DNA from: Candidatus Woesearchaeota archaeon
GTDB taxonomy: Archaea; Nanobdellota; Nanobdellia; SCGC-AAA011-G17; UBA489
NCBI GenBank assembly: GCA_018655015.1
Contig: JABIKK010000009.1
Span: forward strand, 1-64,000
Length of the DNA: 64,000 nt
Direction of reading: 5' to 3'
The translations under genes and the position numbers were made by a program. The first letter of the stretch is position 1, and each line of letters opens with the position of its first letter. The notes below the pieces were generated by a model that saw only the letters and a program-made list of their open reading frames with translations, made no database searches and had not been told where the DNA came from. This document shows positions 1 to 8,012 of this stretch, piece by piece.

Positions 1-132
1 CGAGGTTATCCCAGACCATAGGGCAGATTATCGACGTGTTACTGAGCCTTTCGCCGACCTCCGAAGAGATCTTGACTTGCATGTCTAATTCGAATTCCGA
101 TAGCAGCGACCTCCCGCAGGATCAACGGGAAT
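1..132 (-). rRNA. 16S ribosomal RNA, 5' end (partial)
   Basis: The reverse complement begins ATTCCCGTTGATCCTGCGGG, the archaeal form of the universal 16S 5' end, and continues with the conserved stretches for the first helices (GACATGCAAGTC, then GGCTCAGTAACACG). Only about 130 nt are inside the window; the gene runs off the left edge. The CCCG/CGGG pair replaces the usual CCGG/CCGG of most archaea, a compensated change. The small ORF on the opposite strand (36..254) is a shadow. Confidence 0.97.
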
Positions 133-179
133 TGTACGATCTTATTATTCTGATTTTTTTTAAATTATTTTTAGGTATT

Positions 180-194
180 AAGACTAAAAGTCTT
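180..194 (-). other. hairpin in the 16S leader
   Basis: Perfect 6-bp inverted repeat (AAGACT, 3-nt loop, AGTCTT) about 50 nt upstream of the mature 16S 5' end, so it would be transcribed in the leader. It may be part of a pre-rRNA fold. The region 133-516 holds no convincing gene; it contains this leader, a second small inverted repeat at 355-371 (CATTCA/TGAATG) and the divergent promoters. Confidence 0.35.
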
Positions 195-396
195 ATTCGC
201 GCTACCATCTACCAATTCATACCTACATCATACTTTTTTGAGTACTCATTGTGAATTTAAACATCACTAATCCGTCTAAATTCCTTGATTTTGATAACTC
301 TCAGTGCTATGTATAAAACTGACGATAAGAAATTCTATTCGCCGCGATTTATTACATTCACACACTGAATGTTGTGGAACAAAATGTTGGTTTTAG

Positions 397-405
397 GTTT
401 ATAAG
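397..405 (-). promoter_or_regulatory. possible TATA box of the rRNA operon
   Basis: On the minus strand CCTTATAAACC resembles an archaeal box A and would give a 16S leader of roughly 240 nt. A competing candidate is TTTTATACATA at 308-319. No other promoter-like sequence for the rRNA is evident between the 16S gene and the divergent radical SAM operon. The choice between the two is uncertain. Confidence 0.3.
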
Positions 406-468
406 GTTTGCTGTGATGTTGATGTGCTTTAGAAGTTTAGAAAATACTTAGAAAATATAACACTTAAA

Positions 469-476
469 TTTATATA
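469..476 (+). promoter_or_regulatory. TATA box of the radical SAM operon
   Basis: TTTATATA centred about 44 nt before the start codon at 517. With initiation about 26 nt downstream, the transcript would have a leader of some 15-20 nt carrying the GAGGGTGAAGGTG ribosome-binding region just before ATG. Confidence 0.6.
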
Positions 477-516
477 TTGTAAAGCTATGTTTTAATGAGG
501 GTGAAGGTGTTGATAA

Positions 517-1956
517 ATGAAAGTTTTAAAAAAACCCGATCCTGGAAACATAGGCAAGTATTTTTTATTTGTAGAAGGTTTAGAAGAAGATTCTTTGGAA
601 AGTTTTTTTGGTGAAGGAAATATTTCGAAGGTTTTTTTGCATGACAATTCTAAAAGCCCAAAAGGCATTCCCTTAGAAGTTGAACTTTTGAAAATACCTA
701 TAGATGAATTTGAAGAAAGGAAACAGAGAGTTTTAATTCCTAACTGGGTTAGGAACGTACCGAATTTAGAGAGAGTTGTTGGTGGTGACTTTCAAGGAAT
801 AAGACCAGTTACTGCAGAATTTGTTACAACTTTAAATTGTAACTTCAGATGTAGTCAATGTTCTTATACTGTGCCAAAAGAGATGGAAGAAGTTTGGATG
901 GATCAATCTACAGGTTCAGATTCTTTAGTCTTTCAACATAGGAATTCTGATAGAACGCATATGTCTCATAAAACTATGGAAATTGCATTGGATAGACTTG
1001 CAGAAGGAGGTGTCAAAAATATATTGTTTACTGGAGGGGGCGAACCTTTGAGAAACAAAAGAGTTACACTTGAAGGAATGAAGAGGGCAAAAAGAAATGG
1101 GAATATTGTCGCATTATATACTAATGGTAGGTTGATGGGGGAAGACACTGCTAAAGAACTTGCAGAAATAGACCCACTTTTTGTAAGGGTGAGTATCTAT
1201 GGTGGAGACCAGGAGTCTTTTCAAGCTTATACGCGTGCTGAAAGGGACAAAGAGGGTTTTGAGTCTGTATTAAGAAACATAAATAATTTAGCAAAGTTAA
1301 AACTTCAGGGTGAGAGGGAGATGGTTGTAGGCTTATCATTTCTTGTTCACCCCCTTACTGCGGATAGTGCAACTAGTTTTGCAAGGGAAATTTCTGAACT
1401 AGATTCTATCGAAGGTATAGATTATGTTAGATTTACTCCTGCTGTAGAATACTTCGGGGAGACACAACATAACCAAAGATTCATGGAAGATGCATTTAAA
1501 AAAATTCGTGAAGAAGGGTCGCCTTATCTTGAGGCTGTAGGTGTTGAATCTAAGTTATACAATCACAGGTTGAGGGATTTAAATTCTCAAAAATCTTACG
1601 ATAGTTGTCTTGCATCAGGTTGGTTTATTGAGGTTGGCCCATCTGGAGAAGTATTTCTATGTTGTGAAAAACACTTTTTAGAAGATTATAAGATTGGAGA
1701 TCTTAGAACTCAAACTGTTGATGAGATCTGGCAAGGAGATCTTAGAAATAGAATAATCGGAAATGTAAATTCTTCTGGATGTGTTGAATGTCCTACATTA
1801 TGTAAGCCCCATGAACTAAATAAACTTTTTTACCGTGTTAGTCAAATGACTGATGAAGAACGACAAAAAATCTTTATCCCTTGGATGAGAGACTTATCAA
1901 ATTTAGAACCAACAGGAGATTACTGTCCGGGCAAGTTGGATGATTTTCAAAGCTAA
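517..1956 (+). CDS. radical SAM/SPASM domain protein
   Basis: A 479-residue radical S-adenosylmethionine enzyme. The cluster motif CNFRCSQC (Cys108, 112, 115) should bind the SAM 4Fe-4S cluster, and GGGEP follows as the SAM-contacting motif. The C-terminus has a SPASM-like cysteine set (DSCLASGW, FLCCEK, GCVECPTLC) for auxiliary clusters. The first 100 residues are a family-specific extension. SPASM enzymes usually modify peptides or complex small substrates; the substrate here is unknown. It is first in a four-gene operon and overlaps the next gene by 17 nt. The domain call is firm, the reaction is not. Confidence 0.9.
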   Translation: MKVLKKPDPGNIGKYFLFVEGLEEDSLESFFGEGNISKVFLHDNSKSPKGIPLEVELLKIPIDEFEERKQRVLIPNWVRNVPNLERVVGGDFQGIRPVTAEFVTTLNCNFRCSQCSYTVPKEMEEVWMDQSTGSDSLVFQHRNSDRTHMSHKTMEIALDRLAEGGVKNILFTGGGEPLRNKRVTLEGMKRAKRNGNIVALYTNGRLMGEDTAKELAEIDPLFVRVSIYGGDQESFQAYTRAERDKEGFESVLRNINNLAKLKLQGEREMVVGLSFLVHPLTADSATSFAREISELDSIEGIDYVRFTPAVEYFGETQHNQRFMEDAFKKIREEGSPYLEAVGVESKLYNHRLRDLNSQKSYDSCLASGWFIEVGPSGEVFLCCEKHFLEDYKIGDLRTQTVDEIWQGDLRNRIIGNVNSSGCVECPTLCKPHELNKLFYRVSQMTDEERQKIFIPWMRDLSNLEPTGDYCPGKLDDFQS

Positions 1957-2728
1957 AATGGTAGATAAATCAAAGCAAGGAATTTCGATTTTGGGAGATA
2001 GGGCCCTCAAAAAACACGCTTCTATTGAAGATGTTGAGATGGAGCTTTCTGTTGCGAAGGCTTTTAGGAACAATGGACTTATTCAAATTAGAATACCCGA
2101 ATATGGGGTTCCGTTACTTGTGGATGGAACATTTGTCCTTCCTCAAAAAAGGATAAGGGGGAAAACTCTTCTTGGTCTCGAGGATGAACTACAAATAACT
2201 AGACTTGTGCGCGATCTTGCTTTGTTCCATGAACTTTTTTCCAGAGGAAACTCAACACCTAGTCCAGTCGTGTTGTACAGAGATGCAATAGCCTCAAATT
2301 ATGTTGTTGAAGAGGCCTCAGATAAAATGTTCCATATTGACTTCTCATCATGCAATCGTTTTGTACATTGTTTGGACGACTTAGCATTGCTTTTGCATCC
2401 TTCGTGGATTAAAACTGATGAATCTATGCGAAAAACAATGCTTGAAAAATATGTTACCCTTAGAAAAATATTTTTTCGGGAGGGTTTAACTTCAAAAGGT
2501 TTTGTTGATATAGATAGTCCCCCTGCACACGACATAGGTTTAATGATAGAAGGTTATGCTAAAAGTTCTGATAAAATGGAAAGAAGTGGTGTAGTTACTA
2601 ATGGCTTTGATAGGTTATTTGGTAGTGTTGATTTTGATAAAATCTCACCCAATGATTATGGGGTTTTCCATGAGTTTAGATCTGCTAGAAGCGATTATTA
2701 TCATAAAGTTATTTGGAGATCTAAATGA
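1940..2728 (+). CDS. aminoglycoside/choline kinase-fold protein
   Basis: A 262-residue protein with the C-lobe signature of the APH/choline kinase superfamily: YRDAIASN matches the catalytic loop HxDxxxxN (with Tyr for the first residue) and FHIDFSSC matches the metal-binding DF motif. The N-lobe is short. It would be expected to phosphorylate a small molecule or carry the modified product. It overlaps the radical SAM gene by 17 nt and the Nudix gene by 4 nt, so translation is probably coupled. The start could also be ATG at 1958 (MVDKSKQG). Function is inferred from fold only. Confidence 0.7.
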   Translation: MIFKAKMVDKSKQGISILGDRALKKHASIEDVEMELSVAKAFRNNGLIQIRIPEYGVPLLVDGTFVLPQKRIRGKTLLGLEDELQITRLVRDLALFHELFSRGNSTPSPVVLYRDAIASNYVVEEASDKMFHIDFSSCNRFVHCLDDLALLLHPSWIKTDESMRKTMLEKYVTLRKIFFREGLTSKGFVDIDSPPAHDIGLMIEGYAKSSDKMERSGVVTNGFDRLFGSVDFDKISPNDYGVFHEFRSARSDYYHKVIWRSK

Positions 2729-3213
2729 AAATCCAAACATACAGGCAGGTAGATAACTGGGATAAAGGCACAGAATTATATGAAGGAGATGTTTTAGAAA
2801 AAGCTTTAGTGCACAATGAAGGGCTACTACATAAGTCTGCACATCTTTTGATTGTAAATTCCCAGGGAGAGATATTATGCAGAAAACGTTCAAACTCTGA
2901 GAAAAGATATTCCTCTTTATGGACTACTACAATTGGGACCCATGTAGAGCTTGGATTGAATTACTTAGAAACCCTCAGGAGAAATATGCCTTCTGAGATG
3001 GTGACTAAATTTCTTGGCGAGTTTCGTGTAAAGGATCTATTTGAAAATGAAATTTGTGGCCTCCATGTTACTCTATTTGAATCTAAGACAATTCCAGATG
3101 ATTTTTTAAAGGATAGGTGTTTTTTTAATAGGGATGACTTGGAGGAAAGTATATCTGAGGGTAGGACCACACCTCATTTAACAGAAGCCACCAGGTTACT
3201 AGGTGAAAAATGA
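2725..3213 (+). CDS. Nudix-fold protein with degenerate catalytic box
   Basis: 162 residues resembling the isopentenyl-diphosphate isomerase/YfcD branch of Nudix proteins: HKSAHLLIVNSQGEILCRKR, then LWTTTIGTHVELG and a Nudix-box-like helix. Aligned to GX5EX7REUXEEXGU, the acidic positions are mostly lost (LNYLETLRRNMPSEM keeps only one box Glu and the Arg). Metal-dependent hydrolysis is therefore doubtful, and it may be a binding protein or use other residues. It overlaps both neighbours by 4 nt. Confidence 0.75.
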   Translation: MKIQTYRQVDNWDKGTELYEGDVLEKALVHNEGLLHKSAHLLIVNSQGEILCRKRSNSEKRYSSLWTTTIGTHVELGLNYLETLRRNMPSEMVTKFLGEFRVKDLFENEICGLHVTLFESKTIPDDFLKDRCFFNRDDLEESISEGRTTPHLTEATRLLGEK

Positions 3214-3890
3214 ACGAAGAAAATTATAATTTGGTTGTAGGGGTTGTTGAAAAACAATTAGATAGTCAGGAATATTCTAATGCTTATAGTTCTACTGAAC
3301 AAGGAAAGACGGATAGAAATCATTTTTACATGGTTGTGGAAGTAGTAACTAGTTTTTGGAAAGAAAATGAAAAGGGCGATGCTCCCGAAGCTCTAAAAAT
3401 TGCAGCATTGTGTCATGATTTAGACAGAATATATCCTCATTTGGAAGTTGATACTAAAAATTGTTCTAAAAAAGATTACCCTCTTAGAAAGATGATTCAT
3501 TCAGGAAATTCTGCTTTAATTTTTTCTATAGAAAATAATAGTCTGCCCATAGACTTAATTCATGATGCTTCTTATCTTATTATTAGGCACGAAGTTGGAG
3601 GAGATAGAGATAAAAAAGGAAATCTTTTCAAGAAAATAGATAAGTTTTCAAAAAATTATGATCTGAACAATGCAGCAGATTATCTATTCTGGGCAGATAA
3701 ATTTTGCTTTTTTAAGACAAGTATTTTTGAGTACAGTAAGAGGGGAGAGGATCGTTTAAAGTTTAAAATAAATTTTACATTAGAAGGGTTGCCACAGTGG
3801 CTGATTCACCAAATTAGCAATATTGATTTTAATGATGAATTAATCAATAAATGCGTTACAGAATCTGTTAAAAAAGTTATTGAACCATAA
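3210..3890 (+). CDS. HD-domain metal-dependent phosphohydrolase
   Basis: 226 residues of the HD superfamily. The conserved set is visible: an early His (RNHFYMVVEV), the HD doublet (LCHDLDRIYPH), further His (IHSGNS, IRHEVGG) and a distal Asp (AADYLFWADK). HD proteins hydrolyse phosphomono- or diesters, often of nucleotides. It is the last gene of the radical SAM operon with a 4-nt overlap and presumably acts on the same pathway. The substrate is unknown. Confidence 0.8.
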   Translation: MNEENYNLVVGVVEKQLDSQEYSNAYSSTEQGKTDRNHFYMVVEVVTSFWKENEKGDAPEALKIAALCHDLDRIYPHLEVDTKNCSKKDYPLRKMIHSGNSALIFSIENNSLPIDLIHDASYLIIRHEVGGDRDKKGNLFKKIDKFSKNYDLNNAADYLFWADKFCFFKTSIFEYSKRGEDRLKFKINFTLEGLPQWLIHQISNIDFNDELINKCVTESVKKVIEP

Positions 3891-3898
3891 AGAGTTTC

Positions 3899-3962
3899 GC
3901 CCGACATTAACTTCAATATTCACTCAAGGCAGAACCTAGTCGTATTGACCACACTGCCGGGC
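3899..3962 (-). other. tRNA-like or terminator-like inverted repeat
   Basis: GC-rich patch between two convergent genes in AT-rich DNA. On the minus strand GCCCGGC and GTCGGGC can form a 7-bp stem with one G-U pair closing a 64-nt element that reads like a short, damaged tRNA (AGTGTGGTCAATACGAC then AGGTTCTGCCT). D and T arms are poorly paired, so it is not a functional standard tRNA. It could be a tRNA remnant, a structured RNA, or a shared terminator region; a T-run follows on the plus side. Confidence 0.3.
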
Positions 3963-3992
3963 TTGAAAAATTTGTTTTTTTGTTATAAAAGT

Positions 3993-5210
3993 CTATTCAT
4001 ATCTTAATGCATCAACGGGTTTCATTTTTGATGCTCTATATGCAGGGAACATTCCAGAGACAATTCCAATAAACAACGAAAATACTAAACATGCAATGTA
4101 TAATGATGGAAGTAACGCTGGTTGTAAGAAACCATAACCTGCCGATTCTACAACTACTCCCGCATAGAGTGCAATAATTGTTCCTAGACCAACTGCTAAT
4201 ACACCTCCAATTAAAGAAAGTATTCCAGATTCCAATGCGAACATTAAAAGTATGTTAGAGTTCTTTGCGCCAATTGCTTTCATTACTCCAATGTCTTTTG
4301 TTCTTTCTAATACAGAAGCATACATTGTGTTTGCAATATTAACTCCTGCAACAATTAAAGAGATAAGTGCGATTAATACAAGGACTACATTAATGGTTAC
4401 TAAGATTGAAGTGAATGATTCAATAACTTGTTCAAATGTTTGTACATCAAAATCTTCATTACCTCTAGATTGTCCACGTGACTTTCTTAATTCTTCTTTT
4501 ATTTTTTCTGCAATTAAAATTGGATTTTGTCCTTCTGTGGATCTAATTAAAATTGCTTGGTAGCTTTTTGGATTAAATAAATTCTCAAATCCGTCTTTGG
4601 TTAAGTAAACATTGTAATCATCTACAGGGTTCCCGATTGCTTCGTAGAAGCCTTTAACCTTTATAGGAATGCCATTGATTAGTACGTTATCTCTTAATTC
4701 TAATGGTTCTGGATAAGCTCCGTCTTCCTCTATTAGGTAGTTGTAACCAAAGACTGCGTCTTTTTTCTCTTTTCCTGTTAAATCATCTCCAGAGTATATT
4801 TCTATATTGTATATTTCATTAAATAATTCCCTATGATCCTTAACATCGGAACCCATAACAAAAACGTACTTTTCTTCATCTTCAAATTCTACAGCTGCAA
4901 TCTCATAATACATTCCAGTTACTTCGTCTACTCCGAAAGTATCTTCTATTGTGTTAACATCTCTATTCGTGAATACTACATTGGTTTCTATGGGAATCCC
5001 TAAACCAAATCCTTTTGGTTGGACTAATAATTTATCATCTCCCATCTTTTGTGAAAAATCATCAACATATGATACTAACCCCTGGCCAAAACTAATTAAT
5101 ACGAAAATTGCAGTTACACCGATTAAGACGGAAATTATTGTTAATGCACTTCTTGCTTTTCTTTTTCTTATTGAAGATAATGATGTTTTAATTAATTCTG
5201 GATTAATCAT
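3993..5210 (-). CDS. MacB/FtsX-type ABC transporter permease
   Basis: 405 residues with the MacB topology: an N-terminal membrane helix (residues about 18-38), a large extracytoplasmic domain, then three C-terminal membrane segments with the family's ERTKDIGVMKAIGA motif between them. It ends with the common YRASKMKPVDALRYE tail. These permeases do not form a pore but couple ATP hydrolysis to movement of extracytoplasmic substrates such as lipoproteins or peptides. It is the last gene of the ABC operon and overlaps the paralogous permease by 4 nt; the pair probably forms a heterodimer. Confidence 0.92.
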   Translation of the reverse strand: MINPELIKTSLSSIRKRKARSALTIISVLIGVTAIFVLISFGQGLVSYVDDFSQKMGDDKLLVQPKGFGLGIPIETNVVFTNRDVNTIEDTFGVDEVTGMYYEIAAVEFEDEEKYVFVMGSDVKDHRELFNEIYNIEIYSGDDLTGKEKKDAVFGYNYLIEEDGAYPEPLELRDNVLINGIPIKVKGFYEAIGNPVDDYNVYLTKDGFENLFNPKSYQAILIRSTEGQNPILIAEKIKEELRKSRGQSRGNEDFDVQTFEQVIESFTSILVTINVVLVLIALISLIVAGVNIANTMYASVLERTKDIGVMKAIGAKNSNILLMFALESGILSLIGGVLAVGLGTIIALYAGVVVESAGYGFLQPALLPSLYIACLVFSLFIGIVSGMFPAYRASKMKPVDALRYE

Positions 5211-6427
5211 TTTGTGAACCTCAATGCATCAATGGGTTTTAATTTAGCTGCCTTCATTGCAGGTGTTATTCCAGATATTACTCCAACTAAGAATGAAAAT
5301 AAAAGTGTTAACAAAATCATTGTAATTGATATGTTTAATGAGATTAGGCCATCGCCCATGAAATTATTTCCTACCCTTGCCAACCCGAATGCTGCAGAGA
5401 TACCTACAACTAATCCAAGAAAACCTCCAACTAGACCCAATAAACCTGACTCTGTTAAAAATAAAAATAATACTTGTGAGTTCTTTGCACCAATTGCCTT
5501 CATTATCCCTATTTCTTTTGTTTTCTCTAAGACGGAAGTGTACATGGTGTTAGAAATACCAATGCCTCCAACGATGATTGAAATGGCTGCAATTAAATAA
5601 ACAAAAATTTGAACTCCGAATAATGCGCTTTCTAATGATTCCATTGCTTCTTCAGGAGATTCTATAGAAAAGTCTTCGTCACCTTCATCAACATCTCTTT
5701 CCTTACGTAGGTAGTTTTCAACCCTTTCTTTTACGATGTTCATGTCTGCACCCTGTTCAACTTTCACTGCTATTGCATCATATCTTTCTCCTGCATCAAA
5801 CATTTCGCGCATAACCTCTTCATTCATTGTAATTGTTTTATCTACAACGAAACTTCCTTTTTTCTTCATTATGCCTTTTACTTTGAATTTTTTATCATTA
5901 ACCTTTATTGCATCTCTCAACTCAACTGGCGTTCCAAATGCGTCTGATTTTGTAAAGTCGTTGCCAACCATAATTTTAGAAGTATCTGTAGAAGAAATCA
6001 TTTCTCCCCTTTCTATTTCCACTTGTGCTATTTTTTGGAAGTCGGATAATCCAATATTGTCTGGCATACTTCCAATGTATCCAAAGTAACTTCTTCCTTC
6101 GAAAATCATTTGGGCTTCCTCTATAATTCTACCCATTGCGAAGTCTACACCATTTATACTTTCAATGTCATCAATGTAGTATTTTTCAAGAGGTTTCGTT
6201 ACACCTGTTCCGGGAGGACCTTGTGAAACTCCGTCTGCATTTACTTGAAGTACATCGGGGTTTAGTAAATCAAACTGTCCCGTTACTGCAGTTCTTAGAC
6301 CTTCTCCAAGAGTCATTAAAGATATTACTGCTGCAATTCCAATTAGAATTCCAATTAAAGTGAGCCAGCTCCTTAATTTCTTCTGTCTAATAGAAGAATA
6401 TACAACTCTTAGATAATTGTTCTTCAT
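5207..6427 (-). CDS. MacB/FtsX-type ABC transporter permease (paralogue)
   Basis: 406 residues, same architecture as the downstream permease: N-terminal helix after RQKKLRSWLTLIGI, a large outer domain (MacB periplasmic-core type), and three C-terminal helices flanking EKTKEIGIMKAIGAKNSQV. The outer domain differs from its partner, which fits a heterodimer. It overlaps both neighbours by 4 nt, so the operon order ATPase, secreted/anchored domain protein, permease, permease is translationally coupled. Confidence 0.92.
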   Translation of the reverse strand: MKNNYLRVVYSSIRQKKLRSWLTLIGILIGIAAVISLMTLGEGLRTAVTGQFDLLNPDVLQVNADGVSQGPPGTGVTKPLEKYYIDDIESINGVDFAMGRIIEEAQMIFEGRSYFGYIGSMPDNIGLSDFQKIAQVEIERGEMISSTDTSKIMVGNDFTKSDAFGTPVELRDAIKVNDKKFKVKGIMKKKGSFVVDKTITMNEEVMREMFDAGERYDAIAVKVEQGADMNIVKERVENYLRKERDVDEGDEDFSIESPEEAMESLESALFGVQIFVYLIAAISIIVGGIGISNTMYTSVLEKTKEIGIMKAIGAKNSQVLFLFLTESGLLGLVGGFLGLVVGISAAFGLARVGNNFMGDGLISLNISITMILLTLLFSFLVGVISGITPAMKAAKLKPIDALRFTK

Positions 6428-7194
6428 CGCTTCCTGTATCTTCTATATAGGTATAGAAGTGCAAGACCGATTATTATCCCCAAGAAAACGTTTTTTCCTG
6501 TGTCGGATTTTATTAATCCAATACTCTTTGCTTCTCCAGAATTAAGTAGTTGGAGTGTTAATGTTTCTTCTTTAACATATTCGAAATCATTGACTTCATA
6601 TGAAACCTTTATTGGAATGTTTACCTCTCTTACATCTTTTGGAACATAAATCTCAAATTCCTCACTTTCTGTATCGTCGGAATCTATATCTCCAATGTAA
6701 ACGTAGTTACTTGTGGAAAGTAATTTGTAATCATCTGATGGAAGAAGCCATACTTCGAAAAATTCTAGGTCGTAACCACCTGCATTTGCAAACTCTATTG
6801 AAACTTTTCCTTTTGATTCAGGAATAATTAAATTACTACTTCTAATATAATTTCTTAATCTTATTTCTTCATTTTCAACTTCTATGAAAAAATCATCTTC
6901 GTATACCCAAGTTGTTTCTCCAACCTTAACTTTTATGCCTATTTCGTTATCTCCATCGACTGCTTTTTCATCAACTTTTAACCTATAATCTACAATTGGA
7001 GCTTCAACTCCTGTTTGTCTTCCGTATAGTACTCCAAGATTTCTTACTTTTTCTCCGGAGTAAAGTGAGAATGGATATTCAGGTAGTATCTCAATAATAA
7101 CTGGGTCTTTTGTTGTTTCCCATAAATTTTCTATTTTGAATCTAACCTTGACTACATCTCCAGCTGTTACTGGATCGGGGTCTTGATTAATCAA
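6424..7194 (-). CDS. secreted, C-terminally anchored beta-domain protein (COG1361-like)
   Basis: About 256 residues from the TTG at 7194, made of two beta-rich CARDB/S-layer-like repeats (TAGDVVKVRFKIEN, then KGKVSIEFANAGGYDLEF) and a C-terminal membrane helix followed by RRYRKR. The reading frame stays open upstream to about 7286 and encodes a textbook signal peptide (FLVLLLVLLLVPLVSAQS) with no ATG, GTG or TTG ahead of it; an ATA at 7272 or 7278 could serve. The true protein therefore probably starts before 7194. It sits inside the ABC operon and may present substrate or bridge to the S-layer. Confidence 0.75.
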   Translation of the reverse strand: MINQDPDPVTAGDVVKVRFKIENLWETTKDPVIIEILPEYPFSLYSGEKVRNLGVLYGRQTGVEAPIVDYRLKVDEKAVDGDNEIGIKVKVGETTWVYEDDFFIEVENEEIRLRNYIRSSNLIIPESKGKVSIEFANAGGYDLEFFEVWLLPSDDYKLLSTSNYVYIGDIDSDDTESEEFEIYVPKDVREVNIPIKVSYEVNDFEYVKEETLTLQLLNSGEAKSIGLIKSDTGKNVFLGIIIGLALLYLYRRYRKR

Positions 7195-7261
7195 ACCAAT
7201 CTGTAAACTTTGTGCAGAGACTAGTGGAACTAAAAGTAAAACAAGTAATAAAACTAAGAAG

Positions 7262-7990
7262 CTATTTTTTATTTTTATTGTGCATCACCTTTCTTTTTTT
7301 AGATCCGTTCTTAACTTTCTCTATCATTCCATCTTTTAAAAAGATTGTTCTTTCTGCATGCTTTACTAAATTTAGATCGTGAGTTATTAAAATGACTGTT
7401 GCGCCTTCTTCATGTATTTTATTCAACATGGCCATAACTTCTTGTCCTGTTTTTGAGTCTAAATTTCCTGTTGGTTCGTCTGCTAAAATAACACTTGGAG
7501 AGTTTGCCATTGATCTAGCTATTGCCACTCTTTGTCTTTCTCCACCAGATAATTCTGAAGGTTTGTGATGGGACCTGTTTCCTAATCCAACCATTTTTAG
7601 AAGTTTTTCTGCCTTAACCATTCCATCTTTTCGTTCAACATCTTGAAATGACATTGGAAGGTAAACATTTTCTGCCGCAGTTAAAGTTGGAATTAAATTA
7701 AATTGTTGGAATATGAATCCTATTTTTTGTCCACGAATTCTACTTAATTCTGATTCGTGCATTAGGGATACATCTTTTCCATCCAAGTAAATATGTCCTT
7801 TTGTGGGCTCATCTAAACAACCAACTAAATTCATAATTGTACTTTTACCTGCACCACTTGGACCTAGAATTACTACAAATTCACCTTTTTTTATATCGAT
7901 GTTAATGTTTTTAGCTGCGTCTAATTTTGTTTCTCCCATTTGGTATGTTTTCCATACATTCTTCAGAGAAATCACTTCACCTTTTTTCAT
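7262..7990 (-). CDS. LolD/MacB-family ABC transporter ATP-binding protein
   Basis: 242 residues with a complete ATPase set: Walker A GPSGAGKS, Q-loop FIFQQFNLIP, signature LSGGERQRVAIARS, Walker B ILADEPTGNLDS and H-loop ITHDLN. The sequence is typical of ATPases that energise FtsX/MacB permeases. The C-terminus is a basic tail (KNGSKKRKVMHNKNKK). It is the first gene of the four-gene minus-strand ABC operon. The substrate of the system is not identifiable. Confidence 0.95.
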   Translation of the reverse strand: MKKGEVISLKNVWKTYQMGETKLDAAKNINIDIKKGEFVVILGPSGAGKSTIMNLVGCLDEPTKGHIYLDGKDVSLMHESELSRIRGQKIGFIFQQFNLIPTLTAAENVYLPMSFQDVERKDGMVKAEKLLKMVGLGNRSHHKPSELSGGERQRVAIARSMANSPSVILADEPTGNLDSKTGQEVMAMLNKIHEEGATVILITHDLNLVKHAERTIFLKDGMIEKVKNGSKKRKVMHNKNKK

Positions 7991-8012
7991 AGTTTTGTTT
8001 AGAGATTATGAT

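Noticed and set aside
36-254. 72-residue ORF at the left edge
   Set aside because: It is antisense to the 16S rRNA and its leader; base composition follows rRNA conservation, not codon use.
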